In this document: piece after piece, positions 14,567 through 20,830 of the stretch
Layout: the number at the start of each line of letters is the position of its first letter
How positions within the stretch are numbered: position 1 is the stretch's first letter
Made by a program: the position numbers and the translations under genes
Notes under the pieces: model-generated
What the model saw: only the letters and a program-made list of their open reading frames with translations
The model's database searches: none
Told to the model about the DNA's origin: nothing
NCBI RefSeq assembly: GCF_040605455.1
Contig: NZ_JBEXCV010000145.1
Location: 1-22,372 of the forward strand
Length of the DNA stretch: 22,372 bases
Reading direction: 5' to 3'
DNA from: Embleya sp040605455
Lineage (GTDB): Bacteria > Actinomycetota > Actinomycetes > Streptomycetales > Streptomycetaceae

Positions 14567-14691
14567 GGCACGCGAGGTGTAGCGAGCCCGGGAACGACGA
14601 AGGCCCACGCTACGGACCATCTCCGCGACCTGGGCCTTCACTTTCTGAAGCGGGCAACGAGAATCGAACTCGCGTTCCAAGCTTGGGAAGC
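14567..14691. repeat. Left attachment repeat (attL) with integrase-end relic
   Basis: This is a direct repeat of 20815-20938 with scattered mismatches and one indel. From left to right it contains codons for A-R-E-V-stop (end of an integrase, GCACGCGAGGTGTAG at 14568-14582), a copy of the int terminator hairpin, and 43 bp of the tRNA-Gly 3' half through the anticodon (GGG on plus, 14685-14687). Similarity stops at 14691. The integrase-end part is not expected in a simple attL and points to insertion into an older element's attR. Confidence 0.85.
14599..14639. terminator. Relic copy of the integrase terminator
   Basis: The arms GAAGGCCCA (14599-14607) and TGGGCCTTC (14631-14639) are perfect complements. 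The stem interior has diverged relative to the functional copy at 20847-20887. It lies between the integrase-end codons and the tRNA fragment, as at the right end. Confidence 0.6.
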
Positions 14692-14743
14692 GCCGTTCCC
14701 CCGGCATGCGGAGACGCCCCGTGGCCAGCCTCATCTTTCGGCC

Positions 14744-14774
14744 GGTACTCACGACTCAAAGGCCCGTGAGTACC
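14744..14774. repeat. 10-bp perfect inverted repeat in the left arm
   Basis: GGTACTCACG (14744-14753) and CGTGAGTACC (14765-14774) flank an 11-nt loop. It is placed between the attL core and the arm-type repeats, and 82 bp downstream of the minus-strand gene's stop. It may be a terminator for that gene or a binding site for Xis or Int. Confidence 0.5.
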
Positions 14775-14801
14775 CCCTGGTGACCGCAGGTGCTCACCCG
14801 T

Positions 14802-14821
14802 TCTGGCACGCATCTGGCACG
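14802..14821. repeat. Left arm-type integrase sites (candidate)
   Basis: Two TCTGGCACG words stand one helical turn apart (11-bp period). The 20-mer differs at one base from 20801-20820 inside the other end of the element. Paired arm sites on both sides of the core are typical of tyrosine-integrase attP regions. The site lies 110 bp from the core. Confidence 0.6.
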
Positions 14822-14855
14822 GCGAATCTCCCGGCCGAAGCGGGGACCTCGTGCT

Positions 14856-15149
14856 TTACGTCGAGACGAGACCGATGTACTCCTCGCCCTTGTGGTTGCC
14901 GATGACGAACGCGAATTCGTGGCCTGTGCTGCATACAAGGTCGATGCGCACATAGCCGCCTCGTGTGCCAAGCGGGCTGTCGTAGTCATCACGATCCGGG
15001 TGAACAACAATCGATTCGTGATCTGGCCCGATGCCGGCTCGATCGATGGAGCTTGCGCCGCACGACGGACACCTGAGTTGCCACTGGGTGACGCCGGACA
15101 ACTGTCGACTATCAACGGGGACCACGATCTCTGAGTGGGGCTTCGGCAT
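14856..15149 (-). CDS. Small Cys/His (putative zinc-binding) protein, 97 aa
   Basis: ATG 15149 is preceded on the minus strand by GGAAGGAAG. The product has C27-P-S-C30 followed by C73-S-T-G-H77, four potential zinc ligands in a ribbon-like arrangement. Predicted strands surround them (TQWQLRCPSCG, YVRIDLVCSTGHEFAFVIGN). No named family is recognised; similar short Cys/His proteins are common in actinomycete genomes and mobile elements. It is the outermost gene at the element's left end and is transcribed toward the attachment site. A binding or regulatory role is possible but not shown. Confidence 0.7.
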   Translation of the reverse strand: MPKPHSEIVVPVDSRQLSGVTQWQLRCPSCGASSIDRAGIGPDHESIVVHPDRDDYDSPLGTRGGYVRIDLVCSTGHEFAFVIGNHKGEEYIGLVST

Positions 15150-15303
15150 GGACTTCCTTCCGTAGGCGGGCTGTCAACATCCCAGCGGATGTTTCGGCCC
15201 CATGTGGCGATCTGCAAAAAGTCGCCGTGATGCGGATGCGATGACGCCCGGCACTTGAGTTGGTGCCTTCCCTGCGTCGCGAGACGCGAGGCGAGCTGCG
15301 GGC

Positions 15304-15471
15304 GAGTGTTTGCCTTCGTGGTGATCGGTGGGGCAGGGGCATGATCAGGGGGCCATACGCTGCTCCGGCGAAGGGGGGCCGCAGCCTCCCCACCCGGTTT
15401 CTGGCTCCCCTGGCCCCCTGGTCTTGCCCCTGGCAGGGGTCCACGACGATCGCCACGAAGGCAAAGACTCG
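15304..15471. repeat. Long imperfect inverted repeat in non-coding DNA
   Basis: The left arm 15304-15356 and right arm 15411-15471 are imperfect reverse complements. Both share TTTGCCTTCGTGG, GATCG, GGGGCA and AGGGGGCCA words with a few substitutions and an about 8-bp length difference. The 54-bp centre is G/C-run rich (GAAGGGGGGCC). No gene covers 15150-15681. The arms could form a large cruciform or RNA hairpin; an origin, MITE-like or palindromic unit, or terminator are all possible. Confidence 0.75.
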
Positions 15472-15500
15472 ATCGTTGCGGACCCGACCCAGTCCCCTGT

Positions 15501-15568
15501 CTGCTCTGGGTGGGGCGCGGCGGGACCGGCGGCCACGCCGCACGCCCGGCGTGCCCCACCCAGAGCAG
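15501..15568. repeat. 16-bp perfect inverted repeat
   Basis: CTGCTCTGGGTGGGGC (15501-15516) and its exact complement (15553-15568) are separated by 36 nt that is itself GC-rich and partly self-complementary. It lies 30 bp after the longer inverted repeat and 114 bp before the kinase gene. It could act as a terminator/insulator or belong to a dispersed repeat family. Confidence 0.85.
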
Positions 15569-15681
15569 GCAACGGCGTGCGTCCCGCGCGCCGCCTTGAT
15601 CTAGTAGAGCTAAATTCGGCAGTGGTCGATTGGGTGGCGATGGCTGGTCGGCTTGGGGGCTGTTGCGGGTAGCTTCGCGGT

Positions 15682-16599
15682 ATGGCGGATGGCGGGGTGT
15701 CTGGGGCCGGTGGGGCGATTACTGCGGAGCATGCGCGGGCGGTGTTGGGCTCGGCGTGTGCTGTGGCTGGGCTGAGCGCTGAGGGGGCGTCTCTGCTGCG
15801 GCTTGGGGAGAACGCTGTCTTTCGGTTAAGCGATCCTCTTGTGGTGCGGGTGGCTCGGTCGGCGGACCGGGTTGATGCGCATGAGCGGACTGTGGCTGCG
15901 GCTCGGTGGCTTGCCGAGGTGGGGTTCCCGGCGGTGCGCGTCACGTCGCGGATTCGGCAACCGCTCGTGGTCGATGGGCGGGTGGTGACGTTCTGGGAGC
16001 TTGTGGCCGAGGAGGAGCGCTTCGCGGGCGTGGTCGCGCTGGCTGAACTGCTGCGGCGGTTGCATTGGCTGGAGGAACCGGCGTCGTTGGGGCTTCCGTA
16101 TCTGGAGCCGTTGGCGGCGACTTGGGGGCGGATCGACGCCGCGGTGGGGTTGGGCGATGACGACCGTGGGTTTCTTCGGCAGCGGGCCGAGGAACTGCGG
16201 AAGCGGTACGACGCTCTGGAGTTCGTGCTTCCTTTCGGGCTTGTGCACGGAGACGCGAACGTCGGGAACGCGCTCGTTGACGAAGCGGGGCGGGCGGTCC
16301 TCATCGACCTGGATGGGTTCGCGCTTGGGCCGCGTGAGTGGGACCTGGTGCTGACCGCGATGTACTACGAGCGGTACGGATGGCACACCCGGTCCGAGTA
16401 CGAGGCGTTCGTGAACGCCTACGGGTTCGACGTTATGAACTGGTACGGCTACCCGGTCCTGGCGGACATGCGTGAGCTGATGATGACCGTGTGGCTGACG
16501 CAGAACATGGCCGGTGACGCCGAGGTCTCGGCGGAGGTCGAGCGGCGGATCTCGGACCTGCGGTCCGGTGGAGACCGGCACGGCTGGAAGCCGTTCTGA
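15682..16599 (+). CDS. Aminoglycoside-phosphotransferase-fold kinase (APH family)
   Basis: The 305-aa product carries the APH/choline-kinase catalytic core. The Brenner motif is FGLVHGDANVGN (catalytic D191, Mg-binding N196), and the DFG-like metal motif is VLIDLDGFALGPREWDL (D209/D211). The N-lobe has GENAVFRL and VVRVARS, where an Arg occupies the position usually held by the ATP-binding Lys. The family phosphorylates aminoglycosides, homoserine, choline, sugars and other small molecules; resistance is not implied. The substrate cannot be inferred. It is convergent with the XRE-TPR gene (7 bp between stops), a pairing I have seen in other Streptomyces genomes. No ribosome-binding site is seen; TAGCTT at 15670-15675 would suit a leaderless start. 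Its codons are richer in T-ending forms (CTT, GTT, CGT) than the flanking core genes. Confidence 0.88.
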   Translation: MADGGVSGAGGAITAEHARAVLGSACAVAGLSAEGASLLRLGENAVFRLSDPLVVRVARSADRVDAHERTVAAARWLAEVGFPAVRVTSRIRQPLVVDGRVVTFWELVAEEERFAGVVALAELLRRLHWLEEPASLGLPYLEPLAATWGRIDAAVGLGDDDRGFLRQRAEELRKRYDALEFVLPFGLVHGDANVGNALVDEAGRAVLIDLDGFALGPREWDLVLTAMYYERYGWHTRSEYEAFVNAYGFDVMNWYGYPVLADMRELMMTVWLTQNMAGDAEVSAEVERRISDLRSGGDRHGWKPF

Positions 16600-16606
16600 G
16601 GGTGGT

Positions 16607-17986
16607 TCAGCCTGCGGCTTGCTGCCACATGCGGTAGCCGGCGGCCTCTTCCAGGAATTCGGCAACTGCGGTTGAGTCGCTGCGCGTGTCCAGCTTCTTG
16701 CGGAAAGCAGCCAGGTAGGAGACGCAGCGGGCGGACTTGAGTTGGCGGCCGATCGTTAGGGCGTCCAACGCCGTTCGGCACGCGCGTTCGAGTTCGCCGG
16801 CCGCCAGGTGGGCTTCGGCTAGGACCATGGTCGCGAAGAAGTCGCTGCGGATGTAGCGGCCGTCGGTGCCGCCGAGACACAGTTCCGCGTACGTGGTGGC
16901 CTGTTGGGCCTGGCGCATGTCGCGGAAGCAGTGGCCGAGTTCGGCGGATAGCTCCGTCTGGTCGAAGTAGCCGATCCACTCCGGGTCTTCGCCGGGATTG
17001 TTGCGCTCGAAGATCGTGGTGGCTCGGGTCAGGGCGGCGTTGCAGGCTGCGTGGTCGCCGAGGCGGGAGAGGGCTCGGGCCTTCATCGCGAGGAACTGGG
17101 CGGTCAGGGTCGGGGTTGCGTGCCCTGTGGTGCCGAGCTGCGCGGCGCGAGCAAGGTTGGCGGCTTCGGTGAAGCGGCCGAGGTAGGTGGCCTGGTGGCT
17201 CATCGCGGACAGGATGCTTCCGGCGAGGCAGCGGTCCTCGGCGGTCTGGGCCAGGCGCAGGGCTTGGATGAAGTAGCGCTGGGCCAAGCCGTGGTGGCCG
17301 CTGTCGTAGCTCATCCACGCGGCGAGCAGGGTGGCTTCGGCGACCGTGGCGAACAGGGCACGGCCTACGGGCTCCGTGCTACGGGCGGTCAGTAATTCGG
17401 CAACGTCGCCGTCCAGGTACTGGATCAAGGCTCGGCGGCCGTGTCCGCCTCCGAAGCGGTTGTCCAGGTCGGCGTACACGTCGACGGTCGCGCGGACGGT
17501 TTCGACGTCTGATGCGCCTACTTGCGTGCGTGTTCGGGAATTCGGCAACTGCTCTTGCCCGCCGGAGACCAGCCACGCGAGTGGTGCCGCGTTCCAGGCG
17601 GCCGGGTCGGGGGACAGCGCCTGCACGTCGCTACCGGGCGCGAGATCGGCGCGCCACAATGCCGCGAGGGACTCGATTCCGTCGGTGGGGGTGGTGGGGT
17701 AGGCCGTTCCGGGAGTCTCCTGCGTGGCCGGGACATCGACCAACCCGAGACGGTGGGCCGGTTCGCCGTAGACCTCCACCAGTAACTCGACATAGTCGGT
17801 CGGGTGCGTCTGGCCGTTCTCCCACCGGGCGATGCTCCGCAAGAGCGATGCGTCGGTGGGCAGCGAGCGGCCCTCCTGCGCGGCGGCCTGGCGGAGGGCG
17901 TAGACGAGACGTGGCTTCTTCCAGCCGAGGCGATTACGAGCCGCGCGCAGAAGATCGGCTCGGTACGGCGTGGTGGTTGGCACCAC
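16607..17986 (-). CDS. XRE-type helix-turn-helix regulator with TPR domain
   Basis: The 459-aa product from GTG 17986 (GGGGAGG upstream on the minus strand) starts with an XRE-like DNA-binding region: LLRAARNRLGWKKPRLVYAL, then SLLRSIARWENGQTHPTDYV. The WENG turn is diagnostic (about residues 10-75). After a Pro/Thr linker, residues 150-440 are a series of tetratricopeptide-like helical pairs (for example LAAWMSYDSGHHGLAQRYFI, AMSHQATYLGRFTEAANLAR, LAEAHLAAGELERACRTALD). Actinomycete XRE-TPR proteins of this build commonly sense small ligands or peptides and control development or linked genes. It is divergent from the three small-protein genes, with an inverted repeat at 18090-18108 in the gap, and convergent with the kinase. 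Confidence 0.9.
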   Translation of the reverse strand: MVPTTTPYRADLLRAARNRLGWKKPRLVYALRQAAAQEGRSLPTDASLLRSIARWENGQTHPTDYVELLVEVYGEPAHRLGLVDVPATQETPGTAYPTTPTDGIESLAALWRADLAPGSDVQALSPDPAAWNAAPLAWLVSGGQEQLPNSRTRTQVGASDVETVRATVDVYADLDNRFGGGHGRRALIQYLDGDVAELLTARSTEPVGRALFATVAEATLLAAWMSYDSGHHGLAQRYFIQALRLAQTAEDRCLAGSILSAMSHQATYLGRFTEAANLARAAQLGTTGHATPTLTAQFLAMKARALSRLGDHAACNAALTRATTIFERNNPGEDPEWIGYFDQTELSAELGHCFRDMRQAQQATTYAELCLGGTDGRYIRSDFFATMVLAEAHLAAGELERACRTALDALTIGRQLKSARCVSYLAAFRKKLDTRSDSTAVAEFLEEAAGYRMWQQAAG

Positions 17987-18089
17987 GAATCGCCTCCCCT
18001 GAAGCGGAGCCAGATTCAGCCATCATGCTCGCGCGCACGAAGCGTCGTCAAAGTGTCGCAGTGAGTTGATCTTGCTTGGCGTGCGCTGA

Positions 18090-18108
18090 GGTGACAGGGC
18101 GTGTCACC
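18090..18108. promoter_or_regulatory. GGTGACA-N5-TGTCACC operator candidate
   Basis: There is a perfect 7-bp inverted repeat with a 5-bp centre, followed by another half-like word TTGTCA (18111-18116). It sits in the 216-bp divergent gap between the XRE-TPR regulator and the small-protein genes. It is a natural binding site for that regulator. Confidence 0.55.
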
Positions 18109-18202
18109 CCTTGTCATCCCTTGCCGTCTGCCTCGGACCGGTGCCGCCGGCGCACCTTGGTGGTGCCCGGTCGGAGCGACCGGCGGGCTTCGGGAGATGA
18201 AC

Positions 18203-18694
18203 ATGACGCTTCGTCAGGCGAGTGAATCCGCCGGCGCTTGGCTGCTCGCAGCCATGGGCAACTCGGACGGGACCGAACACCCTCGGGGGCCTCGGTTGTG
18301 GGCGACCGGCCACGTCTTTGACGCGGTCGTCGTGGCGGACCGGTTGGGGATCGAAGCGGTCGACTGGTACCGGCGTCTCGGCTCGGAAGCTCCGCCGTCC
18401 GCCATCGACCACAGGGCACGGAAAGTCGCCTTCCTCATCGCGCCGGTCGGCGAGCCCTTCTTCGTGGGCGCATTGACGGTTCTGCGCGGGGACGTGTCCT
18501 ACCGATACCTCTCGACCGGCGGATACCTCCTCGTCCCCGGACCGGGTGTCGAAACCGGAGACCGCTACCAGTGGCTCGGCAAGCCCACCGAAGAATCCAC
18601 CCTCGACCGTGACGCGGTCGCCCTGCTCGCCGGCCACCTCCTGATCGCGTCACGCAACCTGTCCGCCGCAGCCGAGGGAACGGACGATGAGTGA
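18203..18694 (+). CDS. Hypothetical protein (163 aa), first of three-gene run
   Basis: ATG 18203 has GGGAG 6 nt upstream; the in-frame ATG 18197 directly abuts that site and is less likely. The product starts MTLRQASESAGAWLLAAMGN and then shows an alpha/beta pattern: LWATGHVFDAVVVADRLGIE, ARKVAFLIAPVGEPFFVGAL, STGGYLLVPGPG and RYQWLGKPTEEST. The layout faintly recalls the N-terminal prim-pol-like proteins of Streptomyces ('bifunctional DNA primase/polymerase' labels), including the repeated 'FLIAPVG ... GGYLLVPGPG' theme, but no catalytic Asp/His motif is visible and I do not assign it. It overlaps the next gene by 8 bp, so translation is probably coupled. It is divergent from the XRE-TPR regulator. 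Confidence 0.75.
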   Translation: MTLRQASESAGAWLLAAMGNSDGTEHPRGPRLWATGHVFDAVVVADRLGIEAVDWYRRLGSEAPPSAIDHRARKVAFLIAPVGEPFFVGALTVLRGDVSYRYLSTGGYLLVPGPGVETGDRYQWLGKPTEESTLDRDAVALLAGHLLIASRNLSAAAEGTDDE

Positions 18695-18929
18695 CCCGGA
18701 CGCGGCCTCCTGGTCGCCCATCGACACCACGGCCTGGTACGAAGCACGGTCCGCCGTCGTTGCTCTGCGAGACGTCCTGATCGCCGCCAACCTCGCCGAG
18801 CACTTCCCCTACCTCCGTGCCGACGTCAACGCCTTCGGCCACGGCTTCGTCGAACTCGGCCGCACCACACCGGAAGCCGCCACCCGGCTCGCCGAACTTC
18901 TCGCCGCAGCAGAGAAGAAGGCCGCCTGA
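18687..18929 (+). CDS. Small hypothetical protein (80 aa), paralogue of the next gene
   Basis: The start ATG 18687 lies inside the end of the preceding gene (8-bp overlap), with GAGGGA at 18674-18679. Residues 28-74 (LRDVLIAANLAEHFPYLRAD, then VNAFGHGFVELG and AATRLAELLA) align position by position with residues 38-84 of the 101-aa protein that follows. The product is soluble and alpha-helical at both ends with a short VN-G-G-V-LG turn/strand core. I recognise no family. It is translationally coupled in an operon, so its function is probably tied to its neighbours. Confidence 0.75.
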   Translation: MSDPDAASWSPIDTTAWYEARSAVVALRDVLIAANLAEHFPYLRADVNAFGHGFVELGRTTPEAATRLAELLAAAEKKAA

Positions 18930-18943
18930 CAGGAGGTATCGCC

Positions 18944-19249
18944 ATGCGCCCCGCAGCCGACAACGCTCGAACCTGCGCACCACTTGCCGAGGTCCTGCAC
19001 GCCGGCATCCCCTACGTCCGTGGCTGGCGCACGGCGAACAACGCCACGACCGAACTCGCCAAACACCTCACAACAGCCGGCCTGGACGACGGTTTCGGAG
19101 CGCTCAAGGCGGAAGTGAACGTCCATGGTGACGGCCTGGTCAACCTCGGCCCCGTCCCCGCCGACGCAGTCCACCGCCTGGCCACGCTCCTCGCCAACGG
19201 CCTCTGTGCCGAGCTGGATCACATCGCCGCGCGCGACGAAGCGGCCTGA
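18944..19249 (+). CDS. Small hypothetical protein (101 aa), paralogue of the previous gene
   Basis: It has a very strong ribosome-binding site AGGAGGT (18931-18937), 6 nt before ATG 18944 and 14 bp after the previous stop. Residues 38-84 (LAKHLTTAGLDDGFGALKAE, VNVHGDGLVNLG, AVHRLATLLA) repeat the pattern of the 80-aa protein, sharing A-D/E-V-N..G.G.V.LG and RLA.LLA. This copy has about 10 extra N-terminal and 16 extra C-terminal residues, including two Cys (11, 88). Tandem duplication followed by divergence is the simplest explanation; the two may form a heterodimer. No function is assigned. Confidence 0.78.
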   Translation: MRPAADNARTCAPLAEVLHAGIPYVRGWRTANNATTELAKHLTTAGLDDGFGALKAEVNVHGDGLVNLGPVPADAVHRLATLLANGLCAELDHIAARDEAA

Positions 19250-19259
19250 CCCCCACACC

Positions 19260-19300
19260 CCGGTCGGGTGCGCAAGACGGCTCCCCGCGCACCCGACCGG
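19260..19300. terminator. 14-bp hairpin terminator after the small-protein operon
   Basis: CCGGTCGGGTGCGC (19260-19273) and its exact complement (19287-19300) enclose a 13-nt loop, starting 11 bp after the stop of the 101-aa gene. It separates the small-protein operon from xis-int. The 160 bp from here to the xis start must hold the xis-int promoter, which I cannot place confidently. Confidence 0.75.
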
Positions 19301-19460
19301 ACCAATGCACCACCCGACCAATATTCGGCAACGGCCGCCACAGGCCGACTCGCACCGACCAAACGCCCAACGGTGTCGAGACAACACAGCCGAGGTCCCC
19401 ATCACACGGGCCCCAACAGGACGCGACCTGACAGTCCAGACCTGCGAGGGGACTTGCTCC

Positions 19461-19676
19461 GTGCGCGAGAAGACCACTCCGGGACGGCTCCTGACCGTCC
19501 CCCAAACCGCCGACCGGCTCAACGTCGGCGAGCGCTTCGTCCGTCGCCTCATTGCAGAGCGACGCATCACCTTCGTTCGGATCGGCCGCCACGTCCGCAT
19601 ACCGATGGACACGCTCGAAGCCTTCATCTCAGCCGGACGCGTCGAATCCGACACGACTCACAGAAGGGCCGCTTGA
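19461..19676 (+). CDS. xis: Excisionase-type MerR-like helix-turn-helix protein
   Basis: GTG 19461 follows GAGGGG (19445-19450) and gives a 71-aa basic protein. Its core LLTVPQTADRLNVGERFVRR, then LIAERRITFVRIGRHVRIP and LEAFISAG, is the excisionase-family (MerR-like/HTH_17) winged helix. Residues 9-32 form the helix-turn-helix, and R-I-G-R-H-V-R-I-P is the wing. Such proteins bend attL/attR DNA so that the integrase can excise the element. Its stop overlaps the integrase ATG by one base (TGATG), the usual xis-int coupling. A longer frame reaching upstream to 19125 overlaps the previous gene and terminator and is rejected. Confidence 0.88.
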   Translation: MREKTTPGRLLTVPQTADRLNVGERFVRRLIAERRITFVRIGRHVRIPMDTLEAFISAGRVESDTTHRRAA

Positions 19677-20830
19677 TGCCCAACAACAAAGGAAGGCGTC
19701 GTCGCTTCGGCGCGGTTCGGCAACTGCCGTCCAAGAAGTGGCAGGCGCGGTACCCAGACCCGACCGGCAAGTTGATCAACGCCGACCGGACCTTCGTCAC
19801 CAAGACTGCCGCCGAAGAATGGCTGACCGACACCGAGTCGGAGATGCGGCGCGGCGACTGGATCGACCCACGCGGCGACATGGTCTTCGGTACGTTCGCC
19901 ACGGCCTGGATCAAGGAGCGGCCAAACCTCCGGCCGCGCACTCGTGAGCTGTACAGCATCCTGTTCCGACTCCACCTGAAGCCCACGTTCGGCAACGCGG
20001 CAATCCCGGCGATCAAGGAAGCCGACGTGCGCCGCTGGCGTGCCACGCGCCTGGAAGGCGGCCTTGGCCTGTCGACCACCGCCAAGGCGTACCGACTCAT
20101 GCGCGCAATCATGAATACCGCCGTGGACGACGGCCTGATCCGCCGGAACCCCTGCCGTATCAAGGGTGGAGGTGACGAGAAGGCCCCGGAGCGGCCGATC
20201 CTCACCCTCGAACAGGTCTTCACCCTCGCGGACGGTGTCGGCCCGCGCTACCGAGCCCTCGTCCTCCTCGCCGCCTTCGGCTCCCTGCGCTGGGGCGAAC
20301 TCGCCGCCCTCCGGCGCGATCACGTGGACCTCGACGCCGGCACCATCCGTGTCGATGTCTCCGCCATCGAAATGAGCAACGGAAAGCGTGTCACCGGCCC
20401 GCCGAAGTCGGCCGCCGGCAAGCGAACCGTCACCATCCCCGCGCCGATCCTCCTCGACCTGCGTCGGCACATGGAGTGGTTCGCCGAGAAGGAGTCGGAC
20501 GGCTTGCTCTTCGTTGGCCCGAAGGGTGCGGCCCTACGCCGCTGCAACTTCACCCGGGTGTGGCGACGCGGGAGCCGTCACCTCGGCCTGACCGATCTCC
20601 ATTTCCACGATCTACGCCATACCGGGAACGTCCTCGCCGCCGAGACTGGCGCCACTCTCCGCGAGCTGATGGACCGCATGGGCCAGTCAACGTCCCGCGC
20701 GGCCCTGATCTACCAGCACGCCCGCGCCGGTCGCGACCAAGCCATCGCGGACTCGATCGCGAAGCGGATCAAGAAGTCTCGGCCCCAAGATCATCGCCAA
20801 TCTGGCACGGATCTGGCACGCGAGGCGTAG
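19676..20830 (+). CDS. int: Tyrosine-family site-specific integrase
   Basis: This is a 384-aa recombinase. The N-terminal arm-binding domain has an AP2-like strand pattern (FGAVRQLPSKKWQARYPDPT). A SAM-like core-binding domain follows (about 75-160). The catalytic domain contains R205 (GSLRWGELAALR), K249 within the KSAAGKRTV beta-hairpin, H311-x-x-R314 (HFHDLRHTGN) and nucleophile Y346 (AALIYQHA). The second His that usually sits in 'GH-S' is Gln337 (MGQSTSR), a change also met in some actinomycete integrases. The start ATG 19676 overlaps the xis stop; the longer frame from 19268 is a shadow. The gene points toward the tRNA target and ends 62 bp before the tRNA-encoded CCA, with a strong terminator between. 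Confidence 0.95.
   Translation: MPNNKGRRRRFGAVRQLPSKKWQARYPDPTGKLINADRTFVTKTAAEEWLTDTESEMRRGDWIDPRGDMVFGTFATAWIKERPNLRPRTRELYSILFRLHLKPTFGNAAIPAIKEADVRRWRATRLEGGLGLSTTAKAYRLMRAIMNTAVDDGLIRRNPCRIKGGGDEKAPERPILTLEQVFTLADGVGPRYRALVLLAAFGSLRWGELAALRRDHVDLDAGTIRVDVSAIEMSNGKRVTGPPKSAAGKRTVTIPAPILLDLRRHMEWFAEKESDGLLFVGPKGAALRRCNFTRVWRRGSRHLGLTDLHFHDLRHTGNVLAAETGATLRELMDRMGQSTSRAALIYQHARAGRDQAIADSIAKRIKKSRPQDHRQSGTDLAREA
20801..20820. repeat. Right arm-type integrase sites (candidate)
   Basis: TCTGGCACGGA followed by TCTGGCACG, 11 bp apart, lies inside the last codons of int and 75 bp from the tRNA 3' half. It is the counterpart of 14802-14821, with one mismatch in 20. Overlap of an arm site with the int 3' end is common in compact elements. 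Confidence 0.6.

Noticed and set aside
15345..16304. Minus-strand open frame of 319 codons
   Set aside because: It is antisense to the kinase gene and to the inverted-repeat block; Ser/Arg/Thr-rich shadow with no motif.
15682..16599. Antibiotic-resistance call for the APH-fold kinase
   Set aside because: The fold is shared by many small-molecule kinases, and nothing in the sequence points to an aminoglycoside substrate.
19268..19675. Longer integrase start
   Set aside because: It would overlap the terminator hairpin and xis in another frame. ATG 19676, overlapping the xis stop, gives the normal Int N-terminus.
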